From Campylobacteraceae bacterium (GTDB taxonomy: Bacteria; Campylobacterota; Campylobacteria; Campylobacterales; Sulfurospirillaceae), in assembly GCA_027055635.1 (NCBI GenBank), contig JALUMZ010000270.1, positions 1 through 22,900 on the forward strand: a stretch of DNA of 22,900 bases. The letters are read 5' to 3'. The position numbers and the translations under genes are program-made. The notes under the pieces are model-generated. The model did no database searches, was not told the DNA's origin, and was given only the letters and a program-made list of their open reading frames with translations. Below, one piece after another: positions 7,280-13,439 of the stretch (positions are counted from its first letter, which is position 1; every line of letters begins with the position of its first letter).

Positions 7280-9111
7280 CACATATAATCGTAGGAACTG
7301 CCGGACATGTTGACCACGGGAAAACTGCTCTTATCGAAGCACTTACGGGATTTGTTGGAGATACTCTCAATGAAGAAAAAAAACGAGGGATTACCATAGA
7401 GTTAAGCTTTTCACACATGAAAAACAGTAATACAAATGTTGCTTTTATTGATGTTCCCGGACACGAGAAGCTTCTAAAAAATATGGTTGCCGGTGCTTTT
7501 GGATTTGATGCTTGCATGGTCATAGTAGATGCAAATGAGGGATTAATGCCTCAAACAATTGAGCATCTAGATATATTAAACCTCTTACATGTAGAAAATA
7601 TCATCGTTGTTTTAACCAAAAGTGATTTAGCAGATGCAGAGACTATATCAAAAAGAAGAAGAGAGATATATGAGCATATTAAGAATCTATCAAACTTAAG
7701 GATATATGATTTATGTGAAACCAGCATCTATGATGAAAAATCTATAAGAAAGCTAAAAGATATACTTTTTAGTCTGCCGTCCATACAAAGAGATAGTAAT
7801 GGTTCTTTTAGATATTATGTAGATAGATCATTTTCTCTAAGCGGTATTGGTCAAGTTGTCACAGGAACAATACTTGAGGGAGAAATCAAAGTTGGAGATA
7901 AGATTTTTGCGCCCGAAACAAAAAGCGAATATAAAATAAAAAACCTACAAGTACACGACCAAGATGTCACAAAAGCATCAATTTCACAAAGAACAGCCAT
8001 AAATATACAGGGAAACTCCAAAAAACCTCTCAAAAAAGGAACACTTCTTTGTAAAAAAGGATTTTTGAAAGGATTTAACAGTGTGGATGTTTGGCTTAAA
8101 AGCACAAACGGACACGAGATAAAGCATGGTACTACATCGCAAGTTTTTATAGGAACCAAACAAGTAGAAGCAAAAATTCTACTCCTAGAAACAGAATTAT
8201 CCTCCAAAGAGGGATTTGCAACATTGCACTTTAAAGAGAAGGTCTTTTTGATGCATAATGAGCTCTTTATTTTGTCAAATGCAGGTAGAATTTTAGGTGG
8301 TGGTAGAGTTCTAAATCCAATCAAAGACCCTTTAAAAAAAAGGGTTAAACTAGACTTGCTAAATGCACTAAAAAATGATGATTTCAAAAGTGCTTTTTCG
8401 CTTCTATGTTCTATACATAAAAAAGGTTTTGGCTTAATTTCATCAAACCAAAGATTTGGATTGAGCCACACAGATGCTCTAACTCTTGCAAAAACTCTAA
8501 AGGATGTTTTTGTTGACGATAAAGAACTTGTGATATATCCGATCAAAATAAAAAATGATTTGGAAAGTATAATTAAACAAATATATAAAAAAAATGAATA
8601 CGCCCTTTTATCTCCAAATTCACTCTCATTAAAACTAAAATGGGCAAGCACCAGTCTGCTTCAAAGTGTATTAGATAAGCTTTGTGAAGAGAATTTTCTA
8701 GCATACGAAAATGGAATATATAAAAATGCAAATGTAGAGATCAAAAATATTGATACACATGTAGAGGAAAATATTTATCAAATACTAAAAAAATCATCTT
8801 TTACGCCTGATGCCCCTTACAACATATATGACAGCTTAGATATTGATAGAAAAATTGGAGATAGCGCCTTAAAAAAACTGACAAAATCCCAAAAAGTCGT
8901 TAGATTAACACACAATCTTTTCATAGAAGCAAAAGCACTAAGCCAAATAACAATACGAATGAGGGAGATAGCATCAAACAATGGCTATATAGATATTTGC
9001 AACTTTAGAAAACACTACAACCTCAGCAGAAAATATTTAGTAGCTTACCTCGACTATTTGGACAATTTTAGCGATATTAAAAAAGAAGACAATAGAAGAT
9101 ATATTATATAG
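7276..9111 (+). CDS. selB: Selenocysteine-specific elongation factor SelB
   Basis: A 611-residue protein; the E. coli protein has 614. It is an EF-Tu-like GTPase that delivers Sec-tRNA to in-frame UGA codons by binding a SECIS hairpin. G1 is GHVDHGKT (10-17), G3 is DVPGHEK (59-65) and G4 is TKSD (114-117). The switch region GITIELSF is intact. EF-Tu-like domains II and III follow (RYYVDRSFSLSGIGQVVTGT onward). The C-terminal third, about 380-611, has the winged-helix repeats that bind the SECIS RNA. It overlaps selA by 4 nt, so SelA and SelB are made in a coupled way. A selenoprotein gene must exist elsewhere in the genome; none is evident here. Confidence 0.96.
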   Translation: MTHIIVGTAGHVDHGKTALIEALTGFVGDTLNEEKKRGITIELSFSHMKNSNTNVAFIDVPGHEKLLKNMVAGAFGFDACMVIVDANEGLMPQTIEHLDILNLLHVENIIVVLTKSDLADAETISKRRREIYEHIKNLSNLRIYDLCETSIYDEKSIRKLKDILFSLPSIQRDSNGSFRYYVDRSFSLSGIGQVVTGTILEGEIKVGDKIFAPETKSEYKIKNLQVHDQDVTKASISQRTAINIQGNSKKPLKKGTLLCKKGFLKGFNSVDVWLKSTNGHEIKHGTTSQVFIGTKQVEAKILLLETELSSKEGFATLHFKEKVFLMHNELFILSNAGRILGGGRVLNPIKDPLKKRVKLDLLNALKNDDFKSAFSLLCSIHKKGFGLISSNQRFGLSHTDALTLAKTLKDVFVDDKELVIYPIKIKNDLESIIKQIYKKNEYALLSPNSLSLKLKWASTSLLQSVLDKLCEENFLAYENGIYKNANVEIKNIDTHVEENIYQILKKSSFTPDAPYNIYDSLDIDRKIGDSALKKLTKSQKVVRLTHNLFIEAKALSQITIRMREIASNNGYIDICNFRKHYNLSRKYLVAYLDYLDNFSDIKKEDNRRYII

Positions 9112-9124
9112 ACATGTAGTTTTC

Positions 9125-9164
9125 TGTATAAATAGTACCTTGTCATTTATAAACTATTTATGCA
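9125..9164. repeat. 12-bp inverted repeat downstream of selB
   Basis: TGTATAAATAGT (9125-9136) pairs with ACTATTTATGCA (9153-9164), one T-G wobble included, around a 16-nt loop. It starts 13 nt after the selB stop. An A run, not a T run, follows on the plus strand, so it is not a classical terminator in that direction. It may be a weak mRNA 3' end, or an operator for the next gene, whose putative -10 TACAAT (9172-9177) is only 8 nt away. Confidence 0.4.
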
Positions 9165-9206
9165 AAAAATATACAATTTCACATATGAAACAAAAGGCAG
9201 TTATTT

Positions 9207-9923
9207 ATGAAAAAAAGTATAATTTTATCTATGGTATTTATCTATTCAGCTCTATTTGGTGCTACCAACAAAGAGATAATAGCTCACTTTAAGTCAAGAA
9301 TTCCTATACCAAATATCAAGATAAAAGTTACCTCGAGAGAGAATATCTCAAAGGATTTAGACTATGTTACACTTTTCATTACTGACGGCAAAGGCTCACA
9401 AAAAGTCTCAGTATTTACAAGTAACCAATATATATTTCCAGATGCCATAGATTTAAAAAGTGGTGTTAGCCTGAAAGAAAAAATGCAAAGAGCGCAAACA
9501 AATAAAAATATAGCAAAAATATACAAAAACGAGAACCCAAGCAATATAATCACAATTGGAGACGATCCAAACAAAGAGACCTTGGTAATTTTTTCAGACC
9601 CAGAATGTCCATTTTGCAAAAAAGAGTTAAAAAATATAGAAAAAGAGTTAAAAAAATACAATATAAAGATGATTTTAACCCCTGTACATGAAAGAAGCGC
9701 TCTTGAAAAATCATACTTGATTTATCAGGATATAAAAACAGCCAAAACCGATAAAGAAAAAATTAAAATAATAAGAAAATATTTTAATTCAGATGTAAAT
9801 GAAAAGGTATCTGATGAAGATGTAAAAAAAATAGATAACTTAAGAAAAAAATACTTTAAAGCAGGCATCAACGGAACTCCATACAAGGTAATGGAAAAAG
9901 ATATCTTAAAAGATAAAAATTAG
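9207..9923 (+). CDS. Periplasmic DsbC/DsbG-like thiol:disulfide protein
   Basis: A 238-residue protein. Residues 1-19 are a signal peptide (IILSMVFIYSALFGA). The region at about 20-100 fits the small N-terminal dimerisation domain of DsbC-type proteins. About 115-238 is a thioredoxin fold with active site CPFC (Cys134, Cys137) after FSDPE, and the cis-proline loop GINGTPY near the end. It should oxidise or isomerise disulfides in exported proteins. Only about a dozen residues follow the cis-proline, fewer than in E. coli DsbC, so the last strand and helix are short. The start is chosen from AAAAGG (9192-9197), 9 nt upstream. The order selA-selB-DsbC-like recalls Campylobacter jejuni (selA, selB, Cj1380), as remembered and not checked. 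A TACAAT at 9172-9177 suggests its own promoter. Confidence 0.82.
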   Translation: MKKSIILSMVFIYSALFGATNKEIIAHFKSRIPIPNIKIKVTSRENISKDLDYVTLFITDGKGSQKVSVFTSNQYIFPDAIDLKSGVSLKEKMQRAQTNKNIAKIYKNENPSNIITIGDDPNKETLVIFSDPECPFCKKELKNIEKELKKYNIKMILTPVHERSALEKSYLIYQDIKTAKTDKEKIKIIRKYFNSDVNEKVSDEDVKKIDNLRKKYFKAGINGTPYKVMEKDILKDKN

Positions 9924-9970
9924 CTATAATTGATTATGTAAGGAGTCTGGAACAACACTAAAATTTATGT

Positions 9971-10029
9971 TATAATAGTTGGACCTTACACACTATAACC
10001 CTGTCACTAAAATATAGTAAGTATAGTGT
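9971..10029 (+). promoter_or_regulatory. Promoter and leader hairpin of the PAS-domain gene
   Basis: TATAAT at 9971-9976 is a good -10; another TATAAT lies at 9925-9930, at the end of the preceding gene. The leader contains an 8-bp inverted repeat, ACACTATA (9990-9997) with TATAGTGT (10022-10029), around a 24-nt loop that can form its own short CTA/TAG stem. The leader runs about 80 nt to the ATG at 10065. I recognise no riboswitch class in it. Confidence 0.45.
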
Positions 10030-10064
10030 CCTTGGGCTAGTTAAGAATTTTTTAGGATGAAATT

Positions 10065-11210
10065 ATGGTGCTTGACTCTACCGTTGTTGTAATTATAATT
10101 TTACTGTTTTTCATACTTATATCAATAATTTTATTACAAAAAAAAGAAAATAGCAACCTAAACAAACAACTTAAGACAAAAGAGACTTATAAAAAATTTT
10201 TAGAAGTTCTACCTGTTCCTCTGTTCTATATAAATAGCAATAAAGATGTCATGCATACAAACCCCGCTTTTGATATCTCTTTTGGAGCAAACAGAAAAAA
10301 AATACTACAAACTATCTCTAAATTATCCAACACTGCCTCAGAGCAAACCGAACTGCTTTATGATAATAATATAAAAAAACATGTCATGATCCTATCCTCA
10401 AACTTATTTGATATCAATTATGAAAAAGATGGTAAAATCGGCATCATAATTGATATCGATGAATTTAAAAATGAGATAACCCTTCTTTTAGAATGGAAAC
10501 AGCAGTATAGTATAGCTATAGATGGTAGCGAGTATGGTCTGTGGGATTGGGATATCCCTAAAAATAGTTTTTACTCCACAAAGCAATGGAAAGAGATCAT
10601 GGGATATCAAAATAATGAAAAACTACATGATTTAAACTCTTGGCTTAGATTGGTTGATACTAGAGATATGGCAAAAGTCAATGAAGCACTCAATAAGCAC
10701 TTAAAAGGCTTAAGTGATATATTTGATATTGAGCACAGGGTTAGACTAAGCGAAGAGACAAAGTGGGTTAATATTCGAGGTAAAGCTCTTTTCGATAACA
10801 ATAAAAATGCTCTTAAGATGTCTGGCTTAATTTGTGATATAAGTAAGAGAAAAAAGGCAGAAGCAGATCTTAACAGAAGCCAGAAGCTCTTTATGTCGTA
10901 TATCGACAATCTACCGGGTTTAGCTTTTATTAAAGATGAAAAAAGTAGATATATCTATATTAACAAATACTTTGAAAATCTTATTGGTTTTATTGAATGG
11001 AAAAACAAAACTCCAATAGACCTTTTTGATACCAAAACAGCAAAAAGCATCATAGAAAATGATAAAAAGACTTATTTTCAAGATCAGAAAAGATATAAAG
11101 AGACAATAATGAGCGAGGAAGGTGTCAATAAAGAGTTTGAAATATACAAATTTATCATTAAAAATGAAAAAAATGAAAAACTCCTATGTGGCTTTGGTTT
11201 TGAATTATAG
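10065..11210 (+). CDS. Membrane-anchored triple-PAS protein, apparently truncated
   Basis: A 381-residue protein. One transmembrane segment (about 5-25, VVVIIILLFFILISIILL) anchors three PAS sensor modules in the cytoplasm. PAS1 is at about 40-130 (VLPVPLFYINSNKDVMHTNP). PAS2, at about 145-262, is PAS_3-like with GLWDWDIPKN, SWLRLVDTRD and the exit motif CDISKRKKAEADL. PAS3 starts at about 270 (IDNLPGLAFIKDEKSRYIYIN). The reading frame stops in GFGFEL, where a PAS domain would normally finish with a DIT-[ED]-[RK]K exit motif and pass into a GGDEF, EAL or kinase domain. No output domain is present here or in other frames of the next 250 nt. It may be a 3'-truncated signalling gene or a short PAS-only regulator. 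Confidence 0.75.
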   Translation: MVLDSTVVVIIILLFFILISIILLQKKENSNLNKQLKTKETYKKFLEVLPVPLFYINSNKDVMHTNPAFDISFGANRKKILQTISKLSNTASEQTELLYDNNIKKHVMILSSNLFDINYEKDGKIGIIIDIDEFKNEITLLLEWKQQYSIAIDGSEYGLWDWDIPKNSFYSTKQWKEIMGYQNNEKLHDLNSWLRLVDTRDMAKVNEALNKHLKGLSDIFDIEHRVRLSEETKWVNIRGKALFDNNKNALKMSGLICDISKRKKAEADLNRSQKLFMSYIDNLPGLAFIKDEKSRYIYINKYFENLIGFIEWKNKTPIDLFDTKTAKSIIENDKKTYFQDQKRYKETIMSEEGVNKEFEIYKFIIKNEKNEKLLCGFGFEL

Positions 11211-11252
11211 ACCAGAATTTATTACTCAAGCTTGTTTTAATATAATTTTAAG

Positions 11253-11386
11253 TATAATGCGCCCCAGTTTGAAACTTCTTAAGAGAACTTCTTCAAAACC
11301 TGCCGAGATTTGGGATACCGAGCGAGTATGTAGGTTTTTACATACTAGTTTACAGGTTTATCAAAAAACAATCTAAACTTTATAAT
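11253..11386 (+). promoter_or_regulatory. Promoters and structured leader upstream of the DEAD-box helicase
   Basis: Two close TATAAT boxes (11241-11246, 11253-11258) would start RNA near 11265, about 200 nt before the helicase ATG; a third TATAAT (11381-11386) would give a short leader. Between them, GTATGTA and TACATAC (about 11325-11344) make a hairpin. AAACCTG (11298-11304) can pair either with nearby AGGTTTT (about 11331) or with CAGGTTT (11354-11360), so alternative folds are possible. This is either a long leader or a separate small RNA of about 100 nt. No known RNA family is recognised. Confidence 0.4.
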
Positions 11387-11463
11387 TTTTATGTAGCAAA
11401 AGCATAATTTTGCAATCTGTTTTCTTATATGCTGTTTTAAAAAATCAACATAAAGAGAGAAAA

Positions 11464-12933
11464 ATGACAACAACTTTTGACAAATTCAATTTAGACAAAG
11501 ACATCCTAAAGGCAGTAGTAGAAGCTGGCTTTAGAGAGCCAAGCCCCGTACAAGATGAAGCAATTCCACTCATACTTGAAGGAAATGATATAGTTGCGCA
11601 AGCACAAACGGGAACAGGAAAAACAGCGGCATTTGGACTGCCTGCTATGAGCATGATTAATCCTAACGAAAAAAGAGTACAAATTCTTGTTATTACACCA
11701 ACAAGAGAATTAGCCACACAAGTAAGTGATGAACTATATACGCTTGGTAGGTTCAAAGAGATTAAAACAGTTACCATTTATGGTGGCTCTTCGTACAATA
11801 GACAGATAGGACTGATTGACAGAGGTGCTAGTGTAGTTGTAGCAACACCGGGTCGTATGCTTGATCTTTTAAAAAATGATAGACTTAAAAATTTTACACC
11901 CCAAATAGTTATCTTAGATGAAGCAGATGAAATGCTTGATATGGGATTTTTAGAAGACATAGAAAATATCCTAAAATTTCTTCCAAAAGAGAGACAGACT
12001 CTGCTCTTCTCTGCAACCATGCCAGAGCCTATCAAGAGATTAGCAAAGAGAAGACTAAATGATCCAAAATTTGTAAGCATTACGCCAAAAGAGCATACAA
12101 CAAACGAAGATATAGAGCAACTATACTATGTAATAGAAGAGCGAGAAAGAGACAATGCACTAATTAGGCTACTAGATTCACTAGAGCCTACAAAATCTAT
12201 AGTTTTTTGCAGAACCAAAAAAGAGGTAGATCGAATCTCAACACAACTTATGGCTCTAGGATACTCAGCTAGTGGATTACACGGTGATATGGAACAAAAC
12301 CAAAGAGAGAGTGTCATAAGAGCTTTTAGAAGCTCTCAAATAGAGATGCTAGTAGCAACAGATGTTGCGGCAAGAGGGTTAAATGTAACTGATATTTCAC
12401 ATGTATTTAACTTCCATATGCCTTTTGATCCTGAGAGCTATGTACACAGAATTGGCAGAACGGGAAGAGCTGGCAAAAAAGGTACAGCTATCACTTTAGT
12501 GACTCCAATGGAATATCACAGCATGCAAAGAATTGCAAAAAAGGTTGGTACTGATATAAAATTTAAAATTGTTCCAACTCTAAATGATGTGAAAGACTCA
12601 CAGCTTGCAAATATGGCAAAAGAGATTGAAAATGCACCACTACACGAAAATGCACAAAAGATATTAGATATACTAGGTGACGATATAAACCTTAGTAAAA
12701 TCTCCCTTAAGCTCATATCTATGCTTATAAACAAAAATACTCTAAGTGGTCCAAACGAAATAGGATTTAACAAAAAAACACTCTCAAACTTAATCAAAAG
12801 ATTGGATGAAAGAAATAGCAGAGGTGGAAACAGAGGCAGCAGAGGAAGAGGAAGAGGCGCAAGGGGTAACGACAGAGGAAGAAACCAAAGAAGAGACAGA
12901 GCTCCAAGAAGCAGAAACAGGAGTAGAAGCTAA
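11464..12933 (+). CDS. ATP-dependent DEAD-box RNA helicase
   Basis: A 489-residue protein. All core motifs are seen: F-x-x-x-x-L upstream of the Q motif (PSPVQDEAIP), motif I AQTGTGKT, Ia PTRELA, Ib TPGR, II DEAD, III SAT, IV VFCRTK, V ATDVAARGLN and VI HRIGRTGRAGK. The C-terminal extension (about 370-489) ends in an arginine- and glycine-rich, basic, probably disordered tail of about 40 residues (RGG/RGR repeats) that should bind RNA. The layout fits the DeaD/CsdA and RhlE group that unwinds structured RNA in ribosome assembly and cold adaptation. The ATG at 11464 is preferred because AAAGAGAG lies just upstream and the Q-motif spacing is right; the frame stays open 18 codons further without a start signal. 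Which paralogue it is cannot be settled. Confidence 0.95.
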   Translation: MTTTFDKFNLDKDILKAVVEAGFREPSPVQDEAIPLILEGNDIVAQAQTGTGKTAAFGLPAMSMINPNEKRVQILVITPTRELATQVSDELYTLGRFKEIKTVTIYGGSSYNRQIGLIDRGASVVVATPGRMLDLLKNDRLKNFTPQIVILDEADEMLDMGFLEDIENILKFLPKERQTLLFSATMPEPIKRLAKRRLNDPKFVSITPKEHTTNEDIEQLYYVIEERERDNALIRLLDSLEPTKSIVFCRTKKEVDRISTQLMALGYSASGLHGDMEQNQRESVIRAFRSSQIEMLVATDVAARGLNVTDISHVFNFHMPFDPESYVHRIGRTGRAGKKGTAITLVTPMEYHSMQRIAKKVGTDIKFKIVPTLNDVKDSQLANMAKEIENAPLHENAQKILDILGDDINLSKISLKLISMLINKNTLSGPNEIGFNKKTLSNLIKRLDERNSRGGNRGSRGRGRGARGNDRGRNQRRDRAPRSRNRSRS

Positions 12934-12944
12934 AAAAATTCAAT

Positions 12945-12980
12945 AAGTGTATTGCCCTATTGCGACAGGACGGTACACTT
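12945..12980 (+). terminator. 14-bp hairpin after the helicase gene
   Basis: AAGTGTATTGCCCT (12945-12958) pairs with AGGACGGTACACTT (12967-12980) with one mismatch and two T-G wobbles, loop of 8 nt. It starts 11 nt after the helicase stop. The downstream bases are AT-rich (ATATATTATTA) but not a T run, so it may be a weak terminator or an mRNA-stabilising 3' end. Confidence 0.5.
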
Positions 12981-12985
12981 ATATA

Positions 12986-13250
12986 TTATTAATCCACCGA
13001 CTAAATACACCAATTTTTGAAAAACAGAGACTCGGTTTGATGTGAACAGAAAAATTTGCAGGATTTTGCCTTTGCTAATTCAAGAATTTTTCTGTTTGCA
13101 GATTGCCAAGTATCTATTTTCCCTTCGGGTACTTTAGTTTTGCCCATGATTTACTTGACTTAAGCTATGGCTAAACCTTCATAAATCTGCCTCGTCTATA
13201 AACAAAACTAAAACATCAAAAGTTGATGTATTTAGTCGGTGGAGTAATAA
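12986..13250. mobile_element. 265-bp MITE-like element with 35-bp imperfect terminal inverted repeats
   Basis: The left arm 12986-13020 and right arm 13216-13250 are reverse complements over 35 positions with only three differences; both contain TCCACCGACTAAATACA. The inside holds more stems: AACAGAAAAATT (13045-13056) with AATTTTTCTGTT (13085-13096), TTTAGTTTTG (13133-13142) with CAAAACTAAA (13203-13212), and GCAGATT (13098-13104) with AATCTGC (13184-13190). The whole could fold as a multi-branched RNA or single strand. No transposase gene and no clear target-site duplication are seen. It lies between the helicase and the thiC promoter. It could be a non-autonomous transposable element, an intergenic repeat family, or a structured noncoding RNA. 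Confidence 0.5.
13001..13147 (-). CDS. Possible 48-residue ORF inside the inverted-repeat element
   Basis: On the minus strand an ATG at 13147-13145 opens a 48-codon frame ending in TAG within the left inverted repeat. The first 30 residues look protein-like (MGKTKVPEGKIDTWQSANRK, then an L-E-L-A-K helix); the rest is cysteine- and phenylalanine-rich. No ribosome binding site precedes the ATG and the frame is closed by a stop 2 codons upstream. It may be a gene remnant carried by the element or chance. Function unknown. Confidence 0.2.
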   Translation of the reverse strand: MGKTKVPEGKIDTWQSANRKILELAKAKSCKFFCSHQTESLFFKNWCI

Positions 13251-13282
13251 GCCAAATTAAGCTATTCTTTTGATTTGCTTGA

Positions 13283-13288
13283 TATAAT
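13283..13288 (+). promoter_or_regulatory. -10 box of the thiamine operon promoter
   Basis: TATAAT preceded by TTGA and a T-rich stretch. RNA would begin near 13295, about 30 nt before the TPP aptamer. No conserved -35 is visible, as is usual in this phylum. Confidence 0.6.
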
Positions 13289-13322
13289 TCGACTACTTTT
13301 TATTGTTAACAGTTCACAAAAT

Positions 13323-13428
13323 GTCTTAGGGGTGCTGAAATTTCGGCTGAGATAATACCCTCAACATTCGGCAGGAGTTACTCGCTCTTGTCGTTTTACC
13401 TGATCCCGATAATGCGGGCGTAGGAAAG
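13323..13428 (+). ncRNA. TPP (THI-box) riboswitch
   Basis: Conserved aptamer blocks are present in order: GGGGTGC (13329-13335), CGGCTGAGATAATACCC (from about 13344), ACCTGAT (13398-13404), and GATAATGCGGGCGTAGGAAA. A variable arm is formed by CGGCAGGAG and CTCTTGTCG (9 bp with wobbles). Closing stem P1 pairs TCTTA (13324-13328) with TAGGA (13421-13425). The thiC Shine-Dalgarno AAAGGAG (13425-13431) begins in the last base of P1, and no terminator hairpin lies between aptamer and ATG, so thiamine pyrophosphate most likely blocks translation initiation. Confidence 0.95.
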
Positions 13429-13439
13429 GAGATAACTAC

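Noticed and set aside
7851..8651. 266-codon open frame on the minus strand
   Set aside because: It is antisense to selB, whose domains are fully assigned; the translation is Ser/Phe/Leu-rich with no family features, as expected from the opposite strand of AT-rich coding DNA.
11122..11376. 84-codon plus-strand frame across the end of the PAS-domain gene
   Set aside because: No ribosome binding site, overlaps the PAS3 coding frame and the promoter region, and does not continue the PAS homology, so a simple frameshift does not explain the truncation.
11410..11463. Upstream extension of the helicase frame
   Set aside because: No start signal precedes it, and the ATG at 11464 has a purine-rich RBS and places the Q motif correctly.
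9112..11463. tRNA(Sec) gene (selC) near selAB
   Set aside because: None of the intergenic gaps holds a cloverleaf with a UCA anticodon or T-loop consensus; it must lie elsewhere.
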